Positions 17,626 through 26,648 of a stretch of DNA of 33,809 bases are shown one piece after another. The position numbers and the translations under genes are program-made. Below the pieces are notes generated by a model. The model was not told the DNA's origin, did no database searches, and was given only the letters and a program-made list of their open reading frames with translations. Every line of letters starts with the position of its first letter. Within the stretch, counting starts at the first letter, position 1. Location: assembly GCA_934316925.1 (NCBI GenBank), contig CAKREC010000023.1, positions 1 to 33,809 of the forward strand, in the 5' to 3' direction. The stretch comes from an uncultured Eubacterium sp. (GTDB lineage: Bacteria > Bacillota > Clostridia > Lachnospirales > Lachnospiraceae).

Positions 17626-18646
17626 GAAAGAAAAGAAGCAAAAGAAAGTAAAGATTAAAGCTGGTAAACTGGCACGTCGTGATGCTTTGGTAGGAGCTGC
17701 ATTTATCTCCCCTTGGATCCTTGGTGCATTGATGTTCCTGATCTTTCCGTTGGGACAGTCATTCTGGTATGCATTGAATACCATTCGTATTACACCGCTT
17801 GCTACGACATTTAAGTTTGTAGGACAGGGAAACTTTACACAGATTCTTTTCTCAGATGCAGATTTTACGGTACAGCTGATTGACTATCTGGTATCAACGA
17901 TCATTTCGGTTCCGGTCATTGTAGTGTTTGCTTTGATCATTGCGATGATGCTGAACCAGAGAATCAAAGGAAAGGGAGCATTTCGTCTGATCTTCTTCCT
18001 TCCTGTAATCATTGTAAGTGGTCCGATCCTCAGCATGTTGAATGCTGAGGGTGCCGGAAGTGTAACAGCATTAGATACACAGGCGATCACAACAGCGATT
18101 GAGAGTGCTTTGCCATCTGCATTGGCAAGTCCGATCTCTGATCTGTTTAAAAACATGATCACAATGTTGTGGTATTCCGGAGTTCAGATTTTGATCTTCC
18201 TGTCCAGTTTGCAGAAGATTGATCCGGCGATGTACGAAGCTGCTAAGATTGACGGTGGTTCCGGCTGGGAATGTTTCTGGAAGATTACATTGCCTACGAT
18301 TAAACCAATGATTCTTTTGAATCTGGTATATACGATCGTATTTATTTCGAACAATGACTCGAATGCGATCATTGAACTTATTAAGAACTCCATGTTCTCG
18401 GGATCTCCAGAAAAGGGTTACGGATATGCTTCGGCGATGGCCTGGTTGTACTCCGTTGTGGAGATTATTCTGGTAGCACTGTTCGCTCTAGCCTTTGTTG
18501 CTAAGAAAGACGTTTATGAGAAACAGGTTAAGAAAGCGAAGAAACAGATGAAGAAAGAAGAACGTGAGATTAAGAGAATCAGAAGGAGGAGTGCAAGAAA
18601 TGCAGCGAGACAAGCAAAAATCGAAAGCAAAAGCAAAGGAAATTAA
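17618..18646 (+). CDS. ABC sugar importer permease, MalF type (second pair)
   Basis: 342 residues. It begins 8 bases inside the DUF5696 gene. A short basic N-terminus is followed by six membrane helices. The EAA loop reads EAAKIDGGSGWECFWKITLP. An extra Ala/Ser/Thr-rich extracytoplasmic loop (AEGAGSVTALDTQAITTAIE, about residues 141-165) is longer than in the first MalF-type permease. The C-terminal tail is highly Lys/Arg-rich and cytoplasmic. It pairs with the gene starting at 18600. Confidence 0.92.
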   Translation: MSKKEKKQKKVKIKAGKLARRDALVGAAFISPWILGALMFLIFPLGQSFWYALNTIRITPLATTFKFVGQGNFTQILFSDADFTVQLIDYLVSTIISVPVIVVFALIIAMMLNQRIKGKGAFRLIFFLPVIIVSGPILSMLNAEGAGSVTALDTQAITTAIESALPSALASPISDLFKNMITMLWYSGVQILIFLSSLQKIDPAMYEAAKIDGGSGWECFWKITLPTIKPMILLNLVYTIVFISNNDSNAIIELIKNSMFSGSPEKGYGYASAMAWLYSVVEIILVALFALAFVAKKDVYEKQVKKAKKQMKKEEREIKRIRRRSARNAARQAKIESKSKGN

Positions 18647-19616
18647 GGCTCGTAAAAAAGCAGAACAGGCAACACAGCCTAAATTTACCAAAGATAAATT
18701 CAGACGCTTCATGTTGGGCTCCAAAGAAAAACAGGGATTCTTGAAACCATTTTGTATTTACGCCCTGTTGATCTGTATTGGATTCATTTACCTGAATCCA
18801 ATCCTTCACATGTTGAGTACCAGTTTCATGTCACTGGACGACTTGCTGGATTCCTCGATCAACTGGATTCCAAGTCGTTTGACATTATCCAACTATGCGC
18901 AGGCTGCAAAGAGTATGGATTTTTGGCCGGCTCTTGGCAAGAGTATTATCATTGCCGGTGTGCCTACGATCTGTAATCTGGTTTCCTGTTCCGTTGTAGG
19001 ATACGGACTGGCACGTTTTGAATTTCCATTAAAGAAATTGGCATTAGGATTGATCTTATTTACCTTTATCCTTCCTACACAGGCTACGATGATTTCTACA
19101 TATGTACTTTACAACCAGCTTGGTGTTATTGGTACACTGTGGTCATTCGTCATTCCAGCCTTGTTGGCACAGGGATTAAATGCTCCGATCTTTATTTTGA
19201 TCTTCTGGCAGTTCTTCCGTCAGGTACCAAAAGTATTGATCGAGGCAGCACAGATTGATGGTGCGGGATACTTCAAATCATTTTTCCGTATCTCACTGCC
19301 ATCTGCAGTACCAGCGTTCATTACCGTAGCATTGTTCTCCTTTGTATGGTATTGGAACGAGTCTTATCTGACACAGATGTACGTTTACGGTGTAAAAGTT
19401 CATTCTGGATGGACAACATTGGTTATTCAGTTGAAGAACTTTGCATCCAACTATTCTGCTTATGCGCAGACTGCAGCTTCCGGTGCGACGAGCATCAACG
19501 AATCCATCAACATGGCAGGTACAATGTTGAGCGTATTGCCATTGATGCTGATGTATTTCGTATTGCAGAGATACTTTGTTGAAAGTATTGACCGTACTGG
19601 TATTACCGGTGAATAA
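18600..19616 (+). CDS. ABC sugar importer permease, MalG type (second pair)
   Basis: 338 residues from ATG 18600, 10 bases after GGAGG at 18585-18589. Earlier in-frame GTG codons at 18564 and 18591 lack this spacing. It overlaps the previous gene by 47 bases. A basic N-terminus of about 45 residues is followed by six helices and the EAA loop EAAQIDGAGYFKSFFRISLP. It is followed by a terminator, which ends the 11.4-kb transcription unit. Confidence 0.9.
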   Translation: MQRDKQKSKAKAKEIKARKKAEQATQPKFTKDKFRRFMLGSKEKQGFLKPFCIYALLICIGFIYLNPILHMLSTSFMSLDDLLDSSINWIPSRLTLSNYAQAAKSMDFWPALGKSIIIAGVPTICNLVSCSVVGYGLARFEFPLKKLALGLILFTFILPTQATMISTYVLYNQLGVIGTLWSFVIPALLAQGLNAPIFILIFWQFFRQVPKVLIEAAQIDGAGYFKSFFRISLPSAVPAFITVALFSFVWYWNESYLTQMYVYGVKVHSGWTTLVIQLKNFASNYSAYAQTAASGATSINESINMAGTMLSVLPLMLMYFVLQRYFVESIDRTGITGE

Positions 19617-19660
19617 TCATTATGCAATTTGTACAATGAATTTACATTGAATTAAAAAAA

Positions 19661-19694
19661 CACTCGGAAATGATATGTTTCCGGGTGCTTTTTT
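19661..19694 (+). terminator. Terminator at the end of the large operon
   Basis: CACTCGGAAA (19661-19670) pairs with TTTCCGGGTG (19677-19686, one wobble). A C and then a run of six T follow (19689-19694). Confidence 0.8.
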
Positions 19695-19762
19695 ATGCCA
19701 AAAGGCATTTGACAGAAAAAATCATATGATAACAGAAATAATCATAAAAAAAGTTAGTAAAA

Positions 19763-19790
19763 TTGCATAAAAAACTAGCAAAAATATAAT
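19763..19790 (+). promoter_or_regulatory. Promoter region of the second solute-binding protein gene
   Basis: TTGCAT (19763-19768), a 16-base spacer and TATAAT (19785-19790) lie in a very AT-rich stretch. A second TATAAT is at 19799-19804. The perfect palindrome ATCATATGAT (19721-19730) and a partial copy CATATGAT (19792-19799) could be operator sites; this is speculative. Confidence 0.45.
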
Positions 19791-19848
19791 ACATATGATA
19801 TAATATGCAGTACAAGAATAAATGGATTACCATTAAAGGAGGAAAACC

Positions 19849-21423
19849 ATGAAAAGAAAATTGTTAGCTTTGGCCTTATCCATGACTATGATTTTTGGTC
19901 TTACTGGATGTAAAGGTGGCGGATCTGCTTCTGTACCAGATGCAGGATCCATGAAAGTTTCCGGAGAGACTGAGCAAGTCGAACTCAACGGAATTACTTA
20001 CAACAAAGCAAAAGATTTGACAACCGATGATATCGAGTTGACTTATTTCCATTTTGATCAGAAAGAAACTGTAGACTACTTAGCACAGCGTTTTATGGAT
20101 CTTTATCCAAACATCAAAGTAAACGCAGTATATGAGAACGTTTCTACTTACAACGATACTCTGTTATCTTTGGTAAACAGCCAGGATACACCAGATGTTA
20201 TCATGTACTCAGACGCTGACTTCGCTTTGACAAACTCTTTGTTGGCAGATATTACAAACTTGTATGATTCTGACCCAGAGACAAAGGAACTTGCTTCTAC
20301 GATCAATGATTGTGGTATTGGTAAGTTTGGTACACAGCACAGATTCTCAGTACCTGTTAAGTTCTTCCCAGGTGTTATGTACATCGATCTGAAAGACTTA
20401 GAGAAATTGAACATCAAAGCTCCAAGCAGAGACTGGACTTGGGATGACATGATCAGCTTGATCAAGAAAGCAACTGTAAAAGATTCTTCTGATGGATTGT
20501 CTTATTACGGATGTGGTTACTACAACCGTCTTGATTCTTACTATGGAATCGCTTCTTCTCAGGACGTTAAAGGTGAGTTTGGTTTCGACGGAACTCAGTT
20601 CAACCTGAAAGCATGGGCTGTTGGTGAGCAGCAGTTCGCTGAGTTGAAACAGGGCGGATATATTGCTCCTACACAGTCTACTATCGAGATGGAAAACTGG
20701 ATGGGTGACTTCGATGCTTGGTGCGGAGCTTCCGGACATGTAGCATTGTTTACAGAAGCATTCTGGACATTCCAGGGCACATGGAACACAGAGAACTACA
20801 AGAAAGAGTATGACTTAGATGTAGTACCTTATGTAGTACCTGCTGTATCCAAAGAAGATGCATCTGCAGATCACCACACAATCGCAACGATCGACTTTGG
20901 TGGTTTGACAACATCTTGCCAGCATCCACGTGAAGCTTACGAATTGTTGAAGTTCATGAGCTTTGGTGTTGATGGATGGAAGACAAGAATCCAGCTTTAC
21001 AATGATGAGACTCAGGTAAATGCTGATGGATTGCCATTGAAGAACGATGTTATGCCAGCTCCTATCACAACCAATGAGGAAGTTTGGAATCAGTATATTG
21101 ATATGTACTGCAAAGGCATGGATGATACTCACAAAGGTTATTGGCAGGAGTACTTCAAGAGCTGCTTGAAACCTATCCCATATGGATGGACCAACATCGC
21201 AGGTTATTGGAACTACTGTAACGAATACTTCAACAGTATCGGTATCCATGACAAAGTTGACGGTGGTACAGCAAAGGCTGCTGACTACGTAGATGAAGCT
21301 ACAAAGAAAGCAAACTGGTATCACGCAACTGCTATGATCAACTACTTCGGTGCTGCCGGATACAATGTATTGACAGATGAAGAGACTAAGCTCTATGAGC
21401 AGATGATCGCAGACAACGAATAA
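19849..21423 (+). CDS. ABC sugar importer solute-binding lipoprotein
   Basis: 524 residues behind AAAGGAGGAAAACC. The signal ends at the lipobox GLTGC with Cys21, so it is membrane-tethered. The body is a family-1-type extracellular solute-binding protein (ITYNKAKDLTTDDIELTYFH, SQDTPDVIMYSDADFALTNS, VPVKFFPGVMYIDLKDLEKL, TWDDMISLIKKA, HPREAYELLKFMSFG). Many aromatic residues suit a sugar-binding cleft. Codon choice is uniform and restricted, suggesting high expression. It follows the second permease pair after a terminator and has its own promoter and terminator, an arrangement that can supply binding protein in excess of channel. Most likely partner: the permeases at 17618-19616. The ligand is inferred to be an arabino-oligosaccharide. 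Confidence 0.92.
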   Translation: MKRKLLALALSMTMIFGLTGCKGGGSASVPDAGSMKVSGETEQVELNGITYNKAKDLTTDDIELTYFHFDQKETVDYLAQRFMDLYPNIKVNAVYENVSTYNDTLLSLVNSQDTPDVIMYSDADFALTNSLLADITNLYDSDPETKELASTINDCGIGKFGTQHRFSVPVKFFPGVMYIDLKDLEKLNIKAPSRDWTWDDMISLIKKATVKDSSDGLSYYGCGYYNRLDSYYGIASSQDVKGEFGFDGTQFNLKAWAVGEQQFAELKQGGYIAPTQSTIEMENWMGDFDAWCGASGHVALFTEAFWTFQGTWNTENYKKEYDLDVVPYVVPAVSKEDASADHHTIATIDFGGLTTSCQHPREAYELLKFMSFGVDGWKTRIQLYNDETQVNADGLPLKNDVMPAPITTNEEVWNQYIDMYCKGMDDTHKGYWQEYFKSCLKPIPYGWTNIAGYWNYCNEYFNSIGIHDKVDGGTAKAADYVDEATKKANWYHATAMINYFGAAGYNVLTDEETKLYEQMIADNE

Positions 21424-21443
21424 TCAAAATTGGAAATAATTTT

Positions 21444-21477
21444 AAAGGGCAAGGTATATAATTACCTTGCCCTTTTT
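21444..21477 (+). terminator. Terminator after the solute-binding lipoprotein gene
   Basis: AAAGGGCAAGGTA (21444-21456) pairs perfectly with TACCTTGCCCTTT (21463-21475) around a TATAAT loop, and T continues to 21477. Confidence 0.88.
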
Positions 21478-21495
21478 CTTTGCAGCCGTTATAAT
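21467..21495 (+). promoter_or_regulatory. Possible promoter of the intracellular GH43 gene
   Basis: TTGCCC (21467-21472), 17 bases, TATAAT (21490-21495). The -35 lies inside the downstream arm of the preceding terminator. The ATG at 21532 is 37 bases after the -10. Confidence 0.4.
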
Positions 21496-21531
21496 ATAAT
21501 TAACGAAAAATGGACAAAAAGGAGAGTTATT

Positions 21532-22488
21532 ATGTCAAAAAAAAATGAATTAAAATTTAATGAGCCATGGATTTTACAGCGTGCAGATCCATACGTATAT
21601 TTTCATGATGGTTGGTATTATTTTACCGCTTCGATTCCAGCATATGATGGAATTATTTTAAGAAGAGCAAAGACGATTGCAGAGCTTGCCGATGCAGAGG
21701 AGAAGATGATCTGGAAGAAACATGATACCGGTATCATGAGTGCAAATATCTGGGCTCCAGAGATTCATTATCTTTTCGGTAAATGGTATGTATACTATGC
21801 AGGCGGAGAAGAAAACGATATTTTCAATATCCGTCCATATGTATTGGAGTGCCAGGGACAGGATCCATTCAATGATCCTTGGGAAGAAAAAGGAAAGATG
21901 CAGAGAGCCGATGATGATATCTTTTCATTTGAAGCATTTTCACTGGATGCTACTGTATTTGAAAACAAAGGTAAGTGGTATTACATCTGGGCTGAAAAAG
22001 TCAGCGTAGGACCACAGATTTCCAACCTTTATATTGCAGAGATGGAATGTGGCTACAAGTTAAAGACAGTACAGGTCCTTTTGACAACACCGGATTATGA
22101 TTGGGAACGTCATGGTTTCTGGGTAAATGAAGGTCCGGCTATCATCAAGAGAAATGGCAAGATCTTTATGACATATTCAGCAAGTGATACAGGTATTAAC
22201 TATTGCATGGGTATGCTTACCGCTGATGAAGATTCAGATCTTTTGGATCCGTTATCCTGGAAGAAAGAGAGATATCCGGTACTTCAGACGAACAGAGAAC
22301 TTGAGATTTATGGTCCGGGACACAACTCCTTTACCGTAGACGAAGATGGCAATGACATCATGGTATATCATGCAAGAAAAGAAGCAGAGATTGAAGGAGA
22401 TCCATTATACAATCCAAATCGTCATGCGATGCTTATGCCGGTACGCTGGGATGAGAATGACCGCCCGGTTTTCTCTTATGACAACTAG
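21532..22488 (+). CDS. Intracellular GH43 exo-arabinofuranosidase (GH43_26-like)
   Basis: 318 residues from ATG 21532 behind AAAGGAGAG. An earlier in-frame ATG at 21430 would read through the terminator and promoter. There is no signal peptide. The GH43 acidic residues are visible: Asp19 in RADPYVYF, Asp139 in SLDATVF and Glu200 in NEGPAI. His264 is in GPGHNSF. The opening YYFTASIPAYDGIILRRAKTI and ANIWAPEIHYLFGKWYVYYAGG are characteristic of the subfamily that includes the Streptomyces avermitilis exo-1,5-alpha-L-arabinofuranosidase. The single-domain length is normal for it. It is followed 41 bases later by the GH51 gene. Likely role: trimming imported arabino-oligosaccharides from the non-reducing end. 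Confidence 0.88.
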   Translation: MSKKNELKFNEPWILQRADPYVYFHDGWYYFTASIPAYDGIILRRAKTIAELADAEEKMIWKKHDTGIMSANIWAPEIHYLFGKWYVYYAGGEENDIFNIRPYVLECQGQDPFNDPWEEKGKMQRADDDIFSFEAFSLDATVFENKGKWYYIWAEKVSVGPQISNLYIAEMECGYKLKTVQVLLTTPDYDWERHGFWVNEGPAIIKRNGKIFMTYSASDTGINYCMGMLTADEDSDLLDPLSWKKERYPVLQTNRELEIYGPGHNSFTVDEDGNDIMVYHARKEAEIEGDPLYNPNRHAMLMPVRWDENDRPVFSYDN

Positions 22489-22528
22489 TTCTGACTTTAT
22501 ATAATGCAAGATACAGGAGGGTATTTTT

Positions 22529-24037
22529 GTGGCAAAATTAATGATTAATGAACTGAATCAGAAATCTACGATAGAACCGGAAGTGTATGGACACTTTTCG
22601 GAGCATCTCGGACGATGTATTTATGAAGGAATTTTCGTTGGAGAAAATTCTGATATTCCCAATGTAAACGGTATGCGTACGGATGTAGTAGAAGCGTTAA
22701 AGGAACTTAAGGTTCCGATGCTTCGCTGGCCGGGAGGCTGCTTTGCGGATGAGTATCATTGGCGTGATGGTATTGGACCGAAAGAAACCCGTAAGAAAAT
22801 GATCAATACACATTGGGGCGGTGTTGTAGAAGACAACAGCTTTGGTACCCATGAGTTTATGGAATTGTGCCGTCAGATCGGCTGCAAGACATATGTAAAT
22901 GGAAATCTTGGCAGTGGTACCGTTCAGGAGATGAGTGAATGGGTTGAATACATGACATTCAAAGGCGTATCTCCAATGGCTGATATGAGAAAAGAGAATG
23001 GACATGAAGAACCATGGACGGTAGATTTCTTTGGGGTAGGAAATGAAAACTGGGGATGCGGCGGCAATATGACTCCAGAACATTATGCCAATGAATATCG
23101 CAGATACCAGACCTATGTGCGGAATTACAATCAGGACAAGCCAATCAAAAAAGTATGCTGTGGCGCCAATATAGATGACTATCATTGGACAGAAGGTGTG
23201 TTGAAGACCGCATTTGACCATTGCCCGGAAGAATTGCACGGATTTATGGATTATTTATCATTGCACTACTATGTTCATCCAGAAGGATGGGAGATCAAAG
23301 GAAGCGCCACCGACTTTGACAAAGATGTATGGTATAAGACCTTGAACAAGGCGCTACATATGGATACCCTGATTTCCAGACACAGTGCGATCATGGATCA
23401 GTATGATCCGGAAAAGAAGATTGGAATGTGCGTCGATGAATGGGGTTCCTGGTACACTTGTGAGCCGGGTACCAATCCGGGATTTTTGTATCAGCAGAAT
23501 ACCGTTCGTGATGCACTGATCGCCGGTATTACGTTGAATATTTTCAACAAGCACAGTGATCGAGTAAAGATCGCTGCCCTGGCACAGATGGTCAATGTAC
23601 TGCAGGCAGTACTTCTTACCGAGGGAGAGCAGATGATCAAGACACCGACATATCATGTTATGCACATGTATCGTCATCATCAGGGTGCAAAATTGCTGGA
23701 AAGCAATATCTCCGGTGTAGAAGAGATCGGTGTTGATGGTTGGAAAGTTCCAAAAGTAACTGAGTCTGTATCTGCGGATAAAGATGGAATCATCACCATC
23801 ACGGTGAACAACCTTTCCATGGAAGATGAAGAGTCATTGGATATTCAGCTGGCAGAACGTGGCTATCAGGTAGTAGAAGCTAAGATCGTCGGTCATGAGG
23901 ATATGCATGCGATGAACACTTTTGAAGATCCGGAAGCGGTTGTTGAAAAAGATTTCACGGATTACAAGATGACTGATACTGGTCTTACGGTTCAGCTTCC
24001 GAAAAACTGTGTGGTAGAGATTCGCGTAAAGAAATAG
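22529..24037 (+). CDS. abfA: GH51 alpha-L-arabinofuranosidase
   Basis: 502 residues from GTG 22529 behind CAGGAGGG. The full-length GH51 (beta/alpha)8 barrel plus beta-domain matches the length of Bacillus and Geobacillus AbfA. Signature motifs are [33 protein letters not shown], the acid/base motif GNEN (Glu173) and the nucleophile motif CVDEWGSWY (Glu304). There is no signal peptide, so it is cytoplasmic. It hydrolyses terminal alpha-arabinofuranosyl bonds, complementing the neighbouring GH43. The symbol abfA is by family resemblance. A TATAAT at 22500-22505 lacks a good -35, so it is probably co-transcribed with the GH43 gene. Confidence 0.95.
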   Translation: MAKLMINELNQKSTIEPEVYGHFSEHLGRCIYEGIFVGENSDIPNVNGMRTDVVEALKELKVPMLRWPGGCFADEYHWRDGIGPKETRKKMINTHWGGVVEDNSFGTHEFMELCRQIGCKTYVNGNLGSGTVQEMSEWVEYMTFKGVSPMADMRKENGHEEPWTVDFFGVGNENWGCGGNMTPEHYANEYRRYQTYVRNYNQDKPIKKVCCGANIDDYHWTEGVLKTAFDHCPEELHGFMDYLSLHYYVHPEGWEIKGSATDFDKDVWYKTLNKALHMDTLISRHSAIMDQYDPEKKIGMCVDEWGSWYTCEPGTNPGFLYQQNTVRDALIAGITLNIFNKHSDRVKIAALAQMVNVLQAVLLTEGEQMIKTPTYHVMHMYRHHQGAKLLESNISGVEEIGVDGWKVPKVTESVSADKDGIITITVNNLSMEDEESLDIQLAERGYQVVEAKIVGHEDMHAMNTFEDPEAVVEKDFTDYKMTDTGLTVQLPKNCVVEIRVKK

Positions 24038-24041
24038 TATC

Positions 24042-24284
24042 ATGAAGAATATTTGTAAAAAATGCCTGATGCGGGAAATGGCAGAAGCAGATGTAAAGTA
24101 TATTGAAAAATATAAAGCTGCGATTGCCGGGAAGGATCAGGTGTCGGATGATGCCTATGAAGAGCGGCTTGCCGTCTGCAAGAGCTGTGACCTTTTAAAT
24201 GCCGGCACATGTGGTGCTTGTGGCTGTTATGTCGAATTGAGGGCAGCTGCAAAAGTAGGGCATTGTCCGTATAAAAAATGGTAA
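24042..24284 (+). CDS. DUF6171-type small Cys-rich protein
   Basis: 80 residues beginning 4 bases after the GH51 stop. Eight Cys are arranged in metal-ribbon style: CKKC (5 and 8), CKSC (46 and 49), CGACGC (57, 60, 62) and HCP (75). The GCYVELRAAAK segment between them is what I recall as DUF6171, a small family in Lachnospiraceae. No classical ribosome site is evident, so it probably depends on readthrough or coupling from GH51. Function unknown; zinc binding is likely from the CxxC pairs. Its placement as the last gene before a terminator may be incidental. Confidence 0.75.
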   Translation: MKNICKKCLMREMAEADVKYIEKYKAAIAGKDQVSDDAYEERLAVCKSCDLLNAGTCGACGCYVELRAAAKVGHCPYKKW

Positions 24285-24316
24285 AAACAGAAGAATCTAT
24301 CTTCTGACAGCAAAAC

Positions 24317-24366
24317 AAAAACCAGGAGCGATCGAGCAGATAACTGCTTATCACTCCTGGTTTTTT
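24317..24366. terminator. Bidirectional terminator between convergent genes
   Basis: AAAAACCAGGAG (24317-24328) pairs with CTCCTGGTTTTT, with inner stems GAT/ATC and AGCAG/CTGCT around an ATAA loop. Flanking A-run and T-run give a U-tract on both strands, serving the DUF6171 gene and the convergent GH43 gene. A second 7-bp hairpin (24288-24306) lies just upstream. Confidence 0.88.
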
Positions 24367-24389
24367 GCCTATAAAATGTTGCTAATTAC

Positions 24390-26495
24390 TTATTTTACTT
24401 TTACTTTTGTGGATACCTTGATCTTCTTGTAAGAAGCGGTAATCTTTGCACTGCCTTTTTTCTTAGCAGTAGCTTTTCCGGTTTTGGATTTGATCGTGAT
24501 CACGTTCTTCTTATTGCTCTTCCAGCGGATCGAGCTGGTTTTGATACCATAGCCCTTTGCCTTGAACTTGTAGGATTTCTTAGCTTTAATGCTGGATTTT
24601 TTCTTTGTGATCTTAATGTAAGCTTTCTTCACTTTTACTTTTTTAGTAAAGGTACGGGAAGTACCACCTACAGTCACTACTGCCGAAATCGTTGTTGTAC
24701 CTTTTTTCTTGGCAGTGATCTTACCTTTGCTGTTGATCGTAGCAACCGAAGGTTTTGAAGATTTGTACTTGATCGTAGCAGAAGTTCCACTTACGCCACT
24801 TACTTTTGCAGTTGTTGTCTTTCCAGTGTTTCCACCGTAGTACAAGGTAGTTTTGGCAACCTTCATCGATGGAGATTTTTTAGCACCCCAGATCGTACAG
24901 TTGTTTGTTCCGATCGCGGTAAATGTCATCGTCTTTGTGTTGTAAGTGCTTTCATTGGACTGTTTAAAGAAAACACCGCTATACTTCACGCCACCGATCG
25001 TAGCACTCATGTAATAAGTACCATCGGTCTTTGTCCAGGTTCCGGTAACATCACCGGTGATCTTGCCATTGCTGTTCAATACGATCGTGGATGGACTCTT
25101 TACATTGGATCCATCCGGATTGGTTCCGTGATTGATAAATTCATACTCACCAACAATTTCATCATTGCTGTATCCGGTGGAAGAAATCGTGTCATTCTTG
25201 TTTTCGTAAACAGCGGTAACAGGCCAGCCTTCTTCGTTCAAAAACTGCTGATGAACACGTACGCGGTGCAACTCGCCATCTTGGAAACGTGTGTGGTAGA
25301 ACAGATAGCGCTGACCGGATTTGTCGTCGATCAATGCACTGTTGTGTCCTGGTGCCATGTATGGGTTAGCAACGGATGATAGTGTGTAGTTACCCATAAC
25401 TTTGATACCAATATTGTTATGAGCAACAGCGCCTTTCAAAGCAGCATTATTTCCGGCTGCATCTACATATGGACCGTCCGGACTTTTTGAGCGGAAGAGT
25501 CGCATATTGTAGCCACCATTTTTAACAAGGCCTTCGTAAGTTACATACAAATAGTAGTAGTCGCTCTCTTTATCGTAGAGAATGTAAGGACCCTCACCAG
25601 ATTTGGCATAACCGCCGGCGATACGGGTTCCAAAGTAAGAATCAACGATACGGGTATCATCGGTCTTGCTGGATTTACCAGGATAGATTGGTTTACCGGT
25701 CTGCTTGTTGATCTGCAAAACATAGATACCGCCAGACCAGGAGCCGTAAGTCATCCACAGGTTGTTGTCTTTGTCGTAGAATACCGTAGGGTCGATTGCG
25801 TTTGGTGCGTAAGAATTGTTGTAACCGGTATTGCCTTTGAACCAGTCATCATTCAAACCATCCAGAGTGCCATCGGCGATCAGTTCATCAATGTTGGTAT
25901 TGGTATACTTTTTGTTGATCTTGCTACCGGCATCGTAGGCATCTTCCTTTGTGAAGCCAGAATACAAAATGGTATCACCAAAGGTATAGCCATTGGCATT
26001 GCTGCTGCTAAGTCCCTCAATCGTAGGGCTTGTAGCGAAAGAAATAACGGAACGGACTGCTGTTGATGTTGTACAGAAGTACATCATGTAAGCACCCGTT
26101 GTACCGTCCGCATTGACATAGTCAGGATTCCAGAATACATCAGGAGCCCATACGCTGAAGCCACCCTTGGAGTCTACATCGTTCTGCCCAGCCCAGGCAA
26201 ACGATTTTTTCAGATTTTCAGCCAGATTTCCAAAAATCTGGTTGTTGGTTGTGGCATATCCATTGGTAAAGGATTTCCAGTCAATCAGGTTGTCCGACCA
26301 TGCTGCATCAATATGGGAACCAAATAGATAATAGCGTCCCTCTTTGGAAACAGCGATGGAAGGATCGTGAACAGAAACACGTGTAGGCAAAGCTGCCTTA
26401 GAAACAGTATGAGTGTCGGCTGGTCCAAGCACAGACGTTACCGTAAGTGCAAGTGCAACAGCACAACAAGCAAGCTGCTTAAATGCTCGTTTCAT
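24390..26495 (-). CDS. Secreted GH43 endo-arabinanase with two Ig-like (Big_2) domains
   Basis: 701 residues behind AGGAGG. The signal-like N-terminus ends near residues 30-35; two Cys occur early but no clear lipobox. The GH43 domain (about 38-390) has Asp44 in HDPS, Asp235 in IDPTVF and Glu301 in GEGPY, plus PGHNSAL. It is followed by the same C-terminal beta-barrel as the lipoprotein at 6111 (about 440-540: GTWTKTDGTYYM, YSGVFF). The last 150 residues are two bacterial Ig-like group 2 modules (SSKPSVATINSKGKITAKKKG; IRWKSNKKNVITIKSKTG) that are extremely Lys-rich. No LPXTG motif is present, so attachment may be electrostatic to the cell wall or to pectin. Role: extracellular arabinan backbone cleavage. 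Its paralogue at 6111 differs in being lipid-anchored. Confidence 0.9.
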   Translation of the reverse strand: MKRAFKQLACCAVALALTVTSVLGPADTHTVSKAALPTRVSVHDPSIAVSKEGRYYLFGSHIDAAWSDNLIDWKSFTNGYATTNNQIFGNLAENLKKSFAWAGQNDVDSKGGFSVWAPDVFWNPDYVNADGTTGAYMMYFCTTSTAVRSVISFATSPTIEGLSSSNANGYTFGDTILYSGFTKEDAYDAGSKINKKYTNTNIDELIADGTLDGLNDDWFKGNTGYNNSYAPNAIDPTVFYDKDNNLWMTYGSWSGGIYVLQINKQTGKPIYPGKSSKTDDTRIVDSYFGTRIAGGYAKSGEGPYILYDKESDYYYLYVTYEGLVKNGGYNMRLFRSKSPDGPYVDAAGNNAALKGAVAHNNIGIKVMGNYTLSSVANPYMAPGHNSALIDDKSGQRYLFYHTRFQDGELHRVRVHQQFLNEEGWPVTAVYENKNDTISSTGYSNDEIVGEYEFINHGTNPDGSNVKSPSTIVLNSNGKITGDVTGTWTKTDGTYYMSATIGGVKYSGVFFKQSNESTYNTKTMTFTAIGTNNCTIWGAKKSPSMKVAKTTLYYGGNTGKTTTAKVSGVSGTSATIKYKSSKPSVATINSKGKITAKKKGTTTISAVVTVGGTSRTFTKKVKVKKAYIKITKKKSSIKAKKSYKFKAKGYGIKTSSIRWKSNKKNVITIKSKTGKATAKKKGSAKITASYKKIKVSTKVKVK

Positions 26496-26527
26496 TGTGA
26501 AGCCTCCTAAATATTGTATAGTTTTTA

Positions 26528-26556
26528 TTGAATTATAGTTTCTGATTTATTATAAT
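26528..26556 (+). promoter_or_regulatory. Promoter of the tandem GH43 genes
   Basis: TTGAAT (26528-26533), 17 bases, TATAAT (26551-26556). Transcription would start past 26559, which rules out the ATG at 26559 and supports the start at 26649. Confidence 0.6.
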
Positions 26557-26648
26557 TCATGAGAAAGGCTAATATGTGTCAAAAATACGACAAAATGTGT
26601 CCCGCATTGACACAAAATACATATGCAAAAAGCGAATGGAGGAGAAGG

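Noticed and set aside
26559..26648. Upstream in-frame start for the GH43 lipoprotein
   Set aside because: The ATG at 26559 sits only three bases after the TATAAT, so it could not be in the transcript. A start there would also bury the lipoprotein signal behind 30 polar residues.
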